This document shows, piece by piece, positions 7,469-15,599 of a stretch of DNA of 64,000 bases; positions within the stretch are counted from its first letter, which is position 1, and each line of letters begins with the position of its first letter. The stretch lies in assembly GCF_964283195.1 (NCBI RefSeq), contig NZ_CAXYLH010000003.1; one strand, given 5' to 3'. Origin of the DNA: Paratractidigestivibacter sp003150175 (GTDB taxonomy: Bacteria > Actinomycetota > Coriobacteriia > Coriobacteriales > Atopobiaceae). The position numbers were made by a program, and so were the translations under genes. The notes below the pieces were generated by a model. That model saw only the letters and a list, made by a program, of their open reading frames with translations, did no database searches and had not been told where the DNA came from.

Positions 7469-8596
7469 ATGGCGCGGGACTTCTACCCGATGGTCGAAAA
7501 GGCGTCTGAGGAGCAGGCACAGGGCTCTGACCAGCAGGAAAGCCTCGTGACCAACCCCGCGCGCATCGCCGTCTACGACGACGCGTCCGCGGCGCCGCGG
7601 GTCGTGGTCGTCGAGCCGAAGGACGTCCGCCCATATCTGGAAGAGATCACGGGGACCGTGAACAAGCTCTCGCACGAGCAGGGCGGGACGATTCCCTTCA
7701 TGGTCATCCGCGAGATCGTGGAGAACTTCATCCACGCGTACTTCCAGTCCCCCACGATCACCATCCTGGACGGCGGCAACACGATCCGCTTCTCGGACCA
7801 AGGGCCGGGGATCCAAGAGAAGGACCTCGCGCTCGAGTACGGCACCTCGTCGGCCACCGAAGAGATGCGCCAGTACATCCGCGGCGTAGGGAGCGGGCTT
7901 CCGTACGCCCAGCAATATATGGAGGACAAGGGCGGCAGCCTCACCATAGAGGACAACATCGCCGGCGGCACCGTCGTGACGATCTCGGTCAGGCCGAGGC
8001 AGGAGGCGGCCGGCGTCGCCCGCTCGCCACAGGCGCAGGAAGCGCAGCAGGCGGGACCTGCGACGATGCCGGTGCCGACGCAGGGCTACGGGCAGTCGGC
8101 ATACGCGCAGCCGGCGGGCATGCCCCCATATGGCCAGCAGCCGTACGGGCAGCCCATGGGTGCGCCCCAATACGGGCAGCAGCCGTACGGGCAGCCGTCC
8201 TTTCGGCCACAGACGGGCTACGCCCCGCAGCAGGGATTCCCGGGCCAGCCCATGTACCCCGCTCAGCAGCCGTACCAGCAGCAGCCGTACGGCCAGCCGT
8301 TCCAACAGGCGCCTCAGCAGCCTTACCCGGCACAGGACCCGGCGGCACAGCAGCCCATGCCCGCGGGAGCCGTGCCGCCGGCGGCGAGCCAGCCGCAGGT
8401 GAGCGAACGCGGAGCGAGGATCATCGAGTACCTCTCGCAGCACGAGAGCTGCGGACCCACCGAGCTCGTGAAGGCCTACGGCTACTCGGGCCCCACCTGG
8501 TCGCGCGAGCTCGGTGCCCTCGTCGCCGCGGGATACGTGATGAAGGAAGGCCAGAAGCACCGCCTCACGGCCGTTGGCCGCAGCCTGCTCGGGTAA
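7469..8596 (+). CDS. GHKL-type ATPase with C-terminal winged helix, encoded beside dnaA
   Basis: This 375-residue protein has three parts. Residues about 45-177 form a histidine-kinase-like ATPase (GHKL) domain: N-box EIVENFIHA (about 82-90), G1 box FSDQGPGI with the adenine-binding Asp near 110, and G2 box GVGSGLPYA (about 139-147). No histidine phosphoacceptor domain is present. Residues about 180-300 are a disordered region rich in Q, P, Y and G with repeated YGQ(Q)PYGQP units. The last 65 residues look like a winged helix (ARIIEYLSQHESCGPTELV, then WSRELGALVAAGYV). The ATG at 7469 has a G-rich ribosome site; a GTG at 7460 is possible. Variant DnaA-box clusters lie on both sides. A replication or dnaA-control role is inferred from position only. 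Confidence 0.82.
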   Translation: MARDFYPMVEKASEEQAQGSDQQESLVTNPARIAVYDDASAAPRVVVVEPKDVRPYLEEITGTVNKLSHEQGGTIPFMVIREIVENFIHAYFQSPTITILDGGNTIRFSDQGPGIQEKDLALEYGTSSATEEMRQYIRGVGSGLPYAQQYMEDKGGSLTIEDNIAGGTVVTISVRPRQEAAGVARSPQAQEAQQAGPATMPVPTQGYGQSAYAQPAGMPPYGQQPYGQPMGAPQYGQQPYGQPSFRPQTGYAPQQGFPGQPMYPAQQPYQQQPYGQPFQQAPQQPYPAQDPAAQQPMPAGAVPPAASQPQVSERGARIIEYLSQHESCGPTELVKAYGYSGPTWSRELGALVAAGYVMKEGQKHRLTAVGRSLLG

Positions 8597-8639
8597 AGGA
8601 AGGCTCCAAGGCGCCCGCCGGCGCCGTTCGGCCGCCGTT

Positions 8640-8698
8640 TGTAGAAAACCAAAGCGGAGTTTTCAACAATTCGATATACTGAGCGTCACTTTTCAACA
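8640..8698. promoter_or_regulatory. Three variant DnaA-box-like nonamers in the dnaA upstream region
   Basis: TGTAGAAAA (8640-8648, reverse orientation) is followed by TTTTCAACA at 8660-8668 and again at 8690-8698. The last two share TTTTCAACAATTC and are 30 bp apart in the same orientation. They lie 19-77 bp before the dnaA start codon, a position suited to autoregulation. Confidence 0.6.
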
Positions 8699-8716
8699 AT
8701 TCCAAGGAATTCGACT

Positions 8717-10264
8717 ATGGACATCACAGAAGAGTCTGACGCCGAGGCGCTGTGGCAAGACGCCCTCGACATCCTCGCGGAGGAGGGCAAGCCCGAGTCC
8801 TTCCTCGCCATGCTCCGCAGCTGCGAGCCCAAAAGCCTCGAGGGAGGCATCTTGCGCGTCGAGACGCCCATGCGCCTCGTGCTGAGGAAGATCTCACAGA
8901 GCACCGAGGAGATCGACGGCGCGCTGAGCAAGGCGGCTTTCGAGGACATCAAGCTCGAGGCCGCGCTCGGCGGACACGCCGCGGCGCCGAAGCCGCACGT
9001 CTCGACGATGACGCGCGAGGAGGCGGAGAGCTGGGTACCCAAGCGCGAGGAGCCCGCCGAGCCGAGCCGCCCGAGCCACGTCGCGCTCCAGGACGATGGC
9101 TGGAAGGAGGACGAGGAGGCCGCTCGTCGTGCCCTCGAGCGCAGACGCGCGAAGAACCCGCTGGTAGAAGACGTGGGCGCAGGAGACTCGAAGCTCACCT
9201 TCGACCGATTCGTCCGCGGCGACGAGAACATGATCGCCTACGACTCGGCAGTCCAGGTAGCCAACGGCGTCAACAAGAGCTACGGGCTTCTCTTCATCTA
9301 CGGCAAGAGCGGCCTGGGCAAAACCCACCTTCTGCGCGCTATCCAGAACTACATAGCCCAGAACGACCCGTCGCGCATCTGCGTCTACAAGGACGCGTCG
9401 TCGTTCATCAGCGACTACGTCAACGCGTCGCGCTCGGAGAACAAGTCCGCCGCCGACGAGCTGCGCCAGAACTACGCCGACATCGACGTGCTCATCGTCG
9501 ACGACGTCCAGGGGCTCATCGGCAAGGCCGGCACCATCAACTTCTTTTTCGACACCTTCAACACGCTGCGCGCGAGCGGCAAATGGGTCGTGCTCGCGGC
9601 CGACCGCACCCCCGCCGAGCTCGGCATGGGCAAAGACGGCTTCGATGAGCGCGTGACGAGCCGCATCGGCGGCGGGTTCACCGCGTCTGTGCAGGTCCCC
9701 AGCTACGAGCTGCGCGTCCGCCTCATCGAGAAGTTCTGCGAGCGCGCGCTCGAGGACGCCGAGAAGGACGGCCTGGCGGGGACGATGGGCAAGATCTCGC
9801 CGAAGATGCAGCGCTTCATGGCCGAGAAGGCGGGCAACAACATCCGTCTCATCGAGGGCTTCTGCCAGCGGTGCCTGCTCGCCGAGGCCCGCGCGGAGGC
9901 CGCCGGCGGCGAGCTTCTGGAAAGCGAGGTCGAGGACATCTGCCACGAGGTCTGGCCGACGAGCGAGCGGCGCGTGTCGATCGAGCAGGTCCAGAAGGTC
10001 GTCGAGCGCAACTACGACGTCGCCCACGGCGATCTCATCGGCAGTAAGCGCAACAAGTCGCTCATGGAGGCCCGCCACGTGGCCATCTGGCTCTGCCGCG
10101 ACCTGTGCGACCAGACCTTCGCCGACATCGGAAAGAAGTTCGGTGGGCGAAGCCACGCCACCGTCATGCACAGCCTTCGCGTGGTCGACACCGCGAAGAA
10201 GGACGATCGCGTCTTCAACGAGAAGCTGATGCAGATTCGCGAAGAGATCGTGGGCGGCGCATGA
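8717..10264 (+). CDS. dnaA: Chromosomal replication initiator DnaA (divergent)
   Basis: This 515-residue protein has a helical domain I, an acidic linker, an AAA+ domain and a DNA-binding domain IV. Walker A is GKSGLGKTH (196-204), Walker B DVLIVDD (257-263) and the box VII arginine lies in DERVTSRIGGGF. Domain IV has ARHVAIWLCRDL and then the signature GGRSHATVMHS (476-486). Most DnaA proteins read GGRDHTTVxH here, so Ser479 and Ala481 replace the residues equivalent to E. coli Asp433 and Thr435, which contact bases of the DnaA box. The lysine equivalent to E. coli K415 is Arg. The ATG at 8717 follows AAGGAA. The origin candidate lies directly downstream. Confidence 0.95.
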   Translation: MDITEESDAEALWQDALDILAEEGKPESFLAMLRSCEPKSLEGGILRVETPMRLVLRKISQSTEEIDGALSKAAFEDIKLEAALGGHAAAPKPHVSTMTREEAESWVPKREEPAEPSRPSHVALQDDGWKEDEEAARRALERRRAKNPLVEDVGAGDSKLTFDRFVRGDENMIAYDSAVQVANGVNKSYGLLFIYGKSGLGKTHLLRAIQNYIAQNDPSRICVYKDASSFISDYVNASRSENKSAADELRQNYADIDVLIVDDVQGLIGKAGTINFFFDTFNTLRASGKWVVLAADRTPAELGMGKDGFDERVTSRIGGGFTASVQVPSYELRVRLIEKFCERALEDAEKDGLAGTMGKISPKMQRFMAEKAGNNIRLIEGFCQRCLLAEARAEAAGGELLESEVEDICHEVWPTSERRVSIEQVQKVVERNYDVAHGDLIGSKRNKSLMEARHVAIWLCRDLCDQTFADIGKKFGGRSHATVMHSLRVVDTAKKDDRVFNEKLMQIREEIVGGA

Positions 10265-10498
10265 TGTTCAAAAACAGTCGAAAACACGTCGACGCGCCCT
10301 CTAAAACCCGCGCACCGATGTTGAAAACTTTTTGGGGCGGGGAGGCGATGTTGACGGATGAAGAAAACCAAGCCGACTCAGCAAGCCAAGAATGTCTGCT
10401 TCTACCTCGGTAAACGCGAGGTTTTCAACTTTTCGACAGTGCTTATTATTACTACTGGTTTTATAGATATATATAAGAACAAATAGAAGGGTCGGAAG
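10265..10498. promoter_or_regulatory. oriC: Probable oriC (dnaA-dnaN intergenic region) and dnaN promoter
   Basis: The 234-bp gap holds TGTTGAAAA (10319-10327), TTTTCAACT (10422-10430) and TTTTCGACA (10430-10438), plus weaker relatives at 10265-10285. An AT-rich stretch at about 10442-10485 then contains a trinucleotide run and TATAGATATATATAAG. Boxes beside an unwinding-prone AT-rich element in the dnaA-dnaN gap match the usual actinobacterial origin location. No coding region is supported here. Confidence 0.7.
10443..10457 (+). promoter_or_regulatory. DnaA-trio-like trinucleotide run
   Basis: TTA TTA TTA CTA CTG begins 4 bp after the box TTTTCGACA. Read as its complement this is the 3'-AAT/GAT-type repeat described as the DnaA-trio, where DnaA engages single-stranded DNA during origin melting. 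Spacing and orientation to the box match the described layout. Confidence 0.5.
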
Positions 10499-11599
10499 AT
10501 GAAGTTCACCGTAAGCCAGTCCTCTCTCCTCAAAGCCCTATCCGTCGTAGCGAAGGGCATGGGGACGAACTCCACGCTGCCGATCCTCTCGGGCGTGTAT
10601 ATCCGCGCGGCGGAGGGGACGCTCGAGTTCCAGACGAACAACCTGACGATCTCCATCCGTCACCTCATCCCCGCCAACGTCGAGGAGCCGGGCGAGACCG
10701 TCGTCTCGGGAAAGGTCATCACCAACATCGTGAAGACCCTCCCCGACGCCGCGGTGACCTTCGACGGCGGCGAGAGGACCATCTCCATCTCGTGCGACAA
10801 GTCCTCCTTCCGCCTGAACACGCTCTCGCCCAGTGACTGGTCCGGTTTCCCCTCGGTGAACCCCCAGCGCGAGATCGAGCTGCCGAGCGACCTTTTGGCC
10901 ACGATGGTGGACAAGGTCTATAAGGTGACCTCCAAGGAGACCTCCCGCGCGATCCTGCAGGGCATCCTGCTCACGGTCGAGGACAACACCATCCGTCTCG
11001 TGGCGACCGACTCCTTCCGCCTCGCGGTCTGCGACTCCTCCGCCGAGGCGCCTGCGGGCGAGGCGTTCCGCGCCATCGTTGGCGGCAACATCTTCCACGA
11101 CGTCCTCTCGATGCCCTCGATGACCGAGTCCGTCCGCATCGGCGTGGCCGAGAGCCAGGTCGTCTTCACCTTCGGCACCACGACCTTCGTGTGCCGAAAG
11201 ATCGAGGGCAACTTCCCCGACTACAAGCAGCTCCTCCCCGCGAGCTGCGGTACCGCCGTCGAGATCGACGCCGACGCCCTTGCCGCGGCCCTCAAGCGCG
11301 TCTCGGTCATCGCCGTGACGAACGCCTCGGTGCGCTTCGACGTGGACCCCGACGGCCGCTTCGTGCGCCTTTCTGCGAGCTCGCCGGAGCAGGGCGAGTC
11401 CTCCGAGATCATCGACGCCGACATCGAGGGCCAGGCGCTCTCCATCGCGCTGAACTACCACTACGTCTTTGACTGCATGAACGCCGTCGCCGGCTCCAAG
11501 CGCCTGCGCCTCGAGCTGCAGAGCTCCGCGCAGCCGGGCATCTTCAAGTCCAACGGCGCCATCAACTACCTGTACCTGCTCATGCCGGTGCGCCTCTAG
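10499..11599 (+). CDS. dnaN: DNA polymerase III sliding clamp (beta subunit)
   Basis: This 366-residue protein aligns with the three-domain beta clamp over its length: MKFTVSQSSLLKALSVVAKG at the start, TLPILSGVYIRA, VVSGKVITNIVKTLPD, ATDSFRLAV and FPDYKQLLP in the middle, and the C-terminal YLYLLMPVRL that forms part of the partner-binding pocket. It encircles DNA and tethers polymerase III and repair factors. The ATG at 10499 has an AGAAGG ribosome site. The gene is followed by recF after 7 bp, so dnaN-recF-DUF721 form an operon. Confidence 0.97.
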   Translation: MKFTVSQSSLLKALSVVAKGMGTNSTLPILSGVYIRAAEGTLEFQTNNLTISIRHLIPANVEEPGETVVSGKVITNIVKTLPDAAVTFDGGERTISISCDKSSFRLNTLSPSDWSGFPSVNPQREIELPSDLLATMVDKVYKVTSKETSRAILQGILLTVEDNTIRLVATDSFRLAVCDSSAEAPAGEAFRAIVGGNIFHDVLSMPSMTESVRIGVAESQVVFTFGTTTFVCRKIEGNFPDYKQLLPASCGTAVEIDADALAAALKRVSVIAVTNASVRFDVDPDGRFVRLSASSPEQGESSEIIDADIEGQALSIALNYHYVFDCMNAVAGSKRLRLELQSSAQPGIFKSNGAINYLYLLMPVRL

Positions 11600-11606
11600 G
11601 GCCGGC

Positions 11607-12692
11607 GTGGGGCTGCGCGTCGCATACCTGGAGCTCGACGACTTCCGCAACGCGTCGTCGCGCCGCGTGGGGCTCTCGGGTCAGACCACCGTCCTGGTGG
11701 GGCCGAACGCCTCTGGCAAGACGAACACGGTCGAGGCCCTGCAGCTGCTCACCGCCGGGCGCTCCTTCCGTCACCCGACCCCCTCGCAGCTCGTTCGCGA
11801 GGGGGCTGTGCGCGGCCGTGCCCAGGCGCGGCTCGAGGGCGACGGGAGGGTCATCGATGTGCGCGTCGACGTCGCCCCCGGAAAGAAGGCGTTCTTCCGC
11901 AACGGCAAGCGCCTGCCGGCCTCCGACGTCGCCGGGAGCCTGATGTCGGTGCTCTTTACCCCCGACGACCTCGCGCTCGTCAAGCGCGGCGCCTCCGGGC
12001 GGCGCGACGAGCTCGACGACTTCGGCCGCCAGGCGGCGCCGGGCTATTCCCGCCTGCTCACCGCCTACCAGCGCACCGTCGAGCAGCGAAACCGCCTGCT
12101 CAAGGAGGACTCGCCGGACCTGGGGCTGCTCGACGCGTGGGACGCCTCGGTCGCCGCGGGAGGGGCGGCGCTCCTGAGCTCGCGCATGCGGCTCTTCTCG
12201 CGCCTCGCGCCGAAGGTCGAGGAGTCCTACGCCAGCATATCCGGCGGGGAGCGCCTGACCTGCTCCTACGGGTGCAGCTTGGGGGAGGGCGCGGAGTCTT
12301 TGGGCCGCGATGAGCTTGCGCGCCGCCTCGCCGACGCGCTCGCCGAGGCGCGCCCGCAGGACCTCCGTCGCCGGCAGACCACCGTGGGGCCGCACCGCGA
12401 CGACGTGGCCTTCTCGATCGATGGCCGCGATGCGCGGGCCTTCGCCTCGCAGGGCCAGCAGCGCTCGGTCGTCCTCGCGCTCAAGATGGCGGAGGTGCTC
12501 TTGGCCGAGGAGGTCGTCGGGGCCCGGCCGCTGCTGCTCCTCGACGACGTGATGAGCGAGCTCGACGCGCGGCGGCGCGACGCCGTCGTGGGGATGCTCT
12601 TGCCGGGGACACAGACGGTGATCACGACGACGAACCTCGGGTACTTCTCCGAAGAGCTCGTGGGGAGCGCGGAAGTGGTGAGCTACGCATGA
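11607..12692 (+). CDS. recF: DNA replication and repair protein RecF
   Basis: This 361-residue ABC-type ATPase has Walker A GPNASGKTNTVEALQLL near residue 35, the signature region ASQGQQRSVVLALKMAE and Walker B LLLLDDVMSELD. N-terminal LELDDFRN is the usual RecF opening. RecF loads RecA at gaps with RecO and RecR. A GTG start at 11607 lies 7 bp after dnaN, and the stop overlaps the next gene by 4 bp, indicating a coupled operon. Confidence 0.95.
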   Translation: MGLRVAYLELDDFRNASSRRVGLSGQTTVLVGPNASGKTNTVEALQLLTAGRSFRHPTPSQLVREGAVRGRAQARLEGDGRVIDVRVDVAPGKKAFFRNGKRLPASDVAGSLMSVLFTPDDLALVKRGASGRRDELDDFGRQAAPGYSRLLTAYQRTVEQRNRLLKEDSPDLGLLDAWDASVAAGGAALLSSRMRLFSRLAPKVEESYASISGGERLTCSYGCSLGEGAESLGRDELARRLADALAEARPQDLRRRQTTVGPHRDDVAFSIDGRDARAFASQGQQRSVVLALKMAEVLLAEEVVGARPLLLLDDVMSELDARRRDAVVGMLLPGTQTVITTTNLGYFSEELVGSAEVVSYA

Positions 12693-13210
12693 TGGTCGAC
12701 GAGTTCTCGAACATGTCCTCGATCAAGGACGCCCTCAAAGGGGTCTTCGATACCCCCTCGGCGCGCCGCGCGATGGGGCCTGCCCGCCAGGCGCAGCGCT
12801 GCTGGTACCAGGTCATCGGCCCCGTCGAGCGCGAGCACACCTGCGGGACCTACCTCGCGGCGCCCCGCCGCCCCGGCGAGAAGCCCATGTTCGTCGTCTA
12901 TACCGACACCCGCGCCCGCGCCGTTGACTTCAACGCGAACCGCGAGGTCTACCGCGCCCGCATGGCGGCCGTGGGCTGGGACTTCTCCGAGATCCGCTTC
13001 CAGCAGACCAAACGCCCGCCCAAAAAGAAGCCCGCCGCGGTCCATGCGGCGCCGGCCCCGGCCGAGCCCGACCTGCCGCCCCTCTCGCCCGAGGAGGAGG
13101 CCTATGTGCGCCAGGCGACGGCCAACCAGCCGGAGCATCTGCGCGAGAGGGCCTATAAGGCCATGAGCGCGTCTATGCGGCGCCAGAAGGCTAGGAATCA
13201 GCAGAAATAG
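12689..13210 (+). CDS. DUF721 family protein, DciA-like
   Basis: This 173-residue protein starts at an ATG overlapping the recF stop. It carries the DUF721 core: WYQVIGPVEREHT, then a strand-rich segment FVVYTDTRARAVDFNANREVYRARMAA. A K/P/A-rich linker and a C-terminal basic helix (SMRRQKARNQQK) follow. DUF721 proteins after recF are common in Actinobacteria. The family includes DciA, the ancestral helicase loader/operator for DnaB, so a role in helicase loading is a reasonable inference. No DnaC or DnaI gene is seen near dnaB in this window. Confidence 0.8.
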   Translation: MMVDEFSNMSSIKDALKGVFDTPSARRAMGPARQAQRCWYQVIGPVEREHTCGTYLAAPRRPGEKPMFVVYTDTRARAVDFNANREVYRARMAAVGWDFSEIRFQQTKRPPKKKPAAVHAAPAPAEPDLPPLSPEEEAYVRQATANQPEHLRERAYKAMSASMRRQKARNQQK

Positions 13211-13357
13211 TAGATAACCGCTTAGAACGGCTCTGAGGGCCTCTGATACGGTAAACTGTTTCTCTGTATATCTCTGTTTGGATAAGTCCTGTGCTTCCAA
13301 ACGAGCCTTTGACGAACGCAGAGGGGCGCTGAGCACGCCCCCAGGAAGGACGCGCGC

Positions 13358-15388
13358 GTGGCAGAGAATCAAGAATATGGCGGCGACGAGATCAAGATCC
13401 TCGAGGGCCTCGACCCGGTGCGCAAGCGTCCCGGCATGTACATCGGCTCGACCTCGGCCTCCGGCCTTCACCACCTGGTGTGGGAGATCGTGGACAACGC
13501 CGTCGACGAGGCCCTCGCCGGGTTCTGCACCCAGATCCTCGTGACCGTGCACCAGGACAACTCCGTGACCGTCGTGGACAACGGCCGCGGCATCCCCGTC
13601 GACCTGCACCCCGTGAAGAAGATCCCGACCCTCGAGGTCGTCCTCACCATCCTGCACGCCGGCGGCAAGTTCGACAACGCGGCGTACAAGGTGTCCGGCG
13701 GCCTGCACGGCGTCGGCTCGTCGGTCGTCAACGCGCTGTCCAAAAAGATGATCGCCCAGGTCCGCCGCGACGGCAAGGTCTACGAGATGCAGTTCGCCCG
13801 CGGCAAGACCACCCAGAAGATGAAGGTCGTCGGCACCTCGGACACCACCGGCACCACCATCACCTTCTGGCCGGACGACGAGATCTTCGAGACCACCGTC
13901 TATGACTACGACACGCTCCACGACCGCCTGCAGGAGATGGCGTTCCTCAACCGCGGCCTCAAGATCGTCCTCACCGACGAGCGCGAGCGCACCCCGCGCG
14001 TGGAGGAGTTCTGCTACCAGGGCGGCATCATCGACTTCGTCAAGTTCCTGAACGAGGGCGAGGACGTGCCCGAGGGGCTGAAGGAGCCCATCTACCTCCG
14101 CGGCGAGAACACGACCGACGACCCCGCCAAGCGCGCTGAGGTCGAGGTGGCCATCCAGTGGAACACCTCCTACTCCGAGCACGTGATGAGCTTCGCGAAC
14201 AACATCTACACGCCCGACGGCGGCATGCACATGGAGGGCTTCCGCACTGCCCTCACCCGCGTGGTCAACGACTACGCGCGCAAGCAGGGCATCCTCAAAG
14301 AGAAGGACGCCAACCTCACGGGCAACGACGTTCGCGAGGGCCTGTGCGCGATCATCTCGGTGAAGCTCGGCGACCCGCAGTTCGAGGGCCAGACCAAGGC
14401 CAAGCTCGGCAGCTCCTTCATCCGCCCGCTCGTCATGAAGGTCGTCTCGGACGGCCTGGCCGAGTACCTCGAGGAGCACCCGAAGAACGCCCGCGTCATC
14501 GTGAACAAGGCCATGCAGGCGAGCAAGGCCCGCACCGCCGCCTCCAAGGCCCGCGAGGCCACGCGCCGCAAGTCCCTCCTCGAGACCGCGCACCTGCCCG
14601 GCAAGCTCGCCGATTGCTCGTGCCGCGACGCGGAGCTCACCGAGCTCTTCATCGTCGAGGGCGACTCGGCAGGCGGCTCGGCCAAGGACGGCCGTCGCCG
14701 AGACATCCAGGCGATCCTTCCCTTGCGCGGCAAGATCCTGAACGTCGAGCGCGTCGGCGACCACCGCGCGTTCTCGTCCGACACGATCCAGTCGCTCATC
14801 ACCGCCATCGGCACGGGCGTGACCGGCGCCGGCGGCGAGGGCGGCGACTTCGACCTCTCGAAGGCCCGCTACCACAAGATCATCATCATGACGGATGCCG
14901 ATGTCGACGGCGCCCACATCCGCATCCTGCTCCTGACCTTCTTCTACAAGTACATGCGCCCGCTCATCGACGCCGGCTACGTGTACTCCGCGTGCCCGCC
15001 GATCTTCGGCATCAAGGTGCGCAAGAAGATCTACTACGTCTACCCCAACGGCCGCGAGCCCGAGGAGGAGATCCTCAAGCGCAAGATCCGCGAGCTCGGA
15101 TTCAACGCCGACGACGATGACGACCCGCAGGACACCGGCGAGAACGGCAAGGCGAAGAAAAAGAAGCGCCCCTACACCGTCCAGCGCTACAAGGGCCTCG
15201 GCGAGATGGACCCCAAGCAGCTCGCCTCGACGACGATGGACCCGCGCACCCGCATCCTGCAGCGCGTGACCATCGAGGACGCCTCTATGGCGGACAAGGC
15301 GGTCCGAGAGCTCATGGGCAACCAGGTCGAGTACCGGCGAGAGTATATCGAGCGACACGCGCACGACGCCCGCTTTTTGGACGCATAG
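13358..15388 (+). CDS. gyrB: DNA gyrase subunit B
   Basis: This 676-residue type IIA topoisomerase ATPase subunit shows LDPVRKRPGMYIGST and EIVDNAVDEALAG (GHKL N-box), DNGRGIPVD, GGLHGVGSSVVNAL, the Toprim motifs EGDSAGGSAK and MTDADVDGAHI, and PLRGKILNVE. The C-terminal QRYKGLGEMDPKQL is the gyrase tail. A short acidic/basic insert (DDDDDPQDTGENGKAKKKKR) lies before that tail. It starts at GTG 13358 after AGGAAGGAC. It precedes gyrA with a 211-bp gap containing a large inverted repeat. Confidence 0.97.
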   Translation: MAENQEYGGDEIKILEGLDPVRKRPGMYIGSTSASGLHHLVWEIVDNAVDEALAGFCTQILVTVHQDNSVTVVDNGRGIPVDLHPVKKIPTLEVVLTILHAGGKFDNAAYKVSGGLHGVGSSVVNALSKKMIAQVRRDGKVYEMQFARGKTTQKMKVVGTSDTTGTTITFWPDDEIFETTVYDYDTLHDRLQEMAFLNRGLKIVLTDERERTPRVEEFCYQGGIIDFVKFLNEGEDVPEGLKEPIYLRGENTTDDPAKRAEVEVAIQWNTSYSEHVMSFANNIYTPDGGMHMEGFRTALTRVVNDYARKQGILKEKDANLTGNDVREGLCAIISVKLGDPQFEGQTKAKLGSSFIRPLVMKVVSDGLAEYLEEHPKNARVIVNKAMQASKARTAASKAREATRRKSLLETAHLPGKLADCSCRDAELTELFIVEGDSAGGSAKDGRRRDIQAILPLRGKILNVERVGDHRAFSSDTIQSLITAIGTGVTGAGGEGGDFDLSKARYHKIIIMTDADVDGAHIRILLLTFFYKYMRPLIDAGYVYSACPPIFGIKVRKKIYYVYPNGREPEEEILKRKIRELGFNADDDDDPQDTGENGKAKKKKRPYTVQRYKGLGEMDPKQLASTTMDPRTRILQRVTIEDASMADKAVRELMGNQVEYRREYIERHAHDARFLDA

Positions 15389-15437
15389 GCCTAACCGGCG
15401 TCCTCGGGGACGAAAAATCCGGGTCGCTGCCGGGACC

Positions 15438-15536
15438 GACTTCCTGAGGCACCCCATCTAGGCCCTCATTCGTCGCTCGCGTACCCAAGTACGCGTCGCT
15501 CCTCTTTCGGACCTATCTGGGGCACCTCAGAAAGTC
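15438..15536. repeat. Imperfect 99-bp inverted repeat between gyrB and gyrA
   Basis: Outer arms GACTTCCTGAGG (15438-15449) and CCTCAGAAAGTC (15525-15536) pair with one mismatch. They continue inward through CCCCATCTAGG against CCTATCTGGGG-like sequence. A perfect inner hairpin GCGTAC-CCAA-GTACGC is at 15479-15494. No T-run follows, so this is not a simple terminator. Confidence 0.7.
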
Positions 15537-15599
15537 CGCACTGGATCCGGAAAACACGAACGATTTTCTTGCTAGCGTTTCTTAGAGAAAGGCTGCTAA

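Noticed and set aside
8130..8348. YGQQPYG repeats in the GHKL gene as a CRISPR or DNA-level repeat
   Set aside because: The repeats are in frame, short and codon-based, part of a disordered protein linker.
10105..10413. Small plus-strand open frame spanning the end of dnaA and the oriC gap
   Set aside because: It starts inside dnaA in another frame, is arginine-rich, has no ribosome site and crosses the DnaA-box region.
12683..15457. Very long minus-strand open frame opposite gyrB
   Set aside because: It is the antisense shadow of gyrB in GC-rich DNA; the translation is low-complexity L, A, V, D, R and has no domain.
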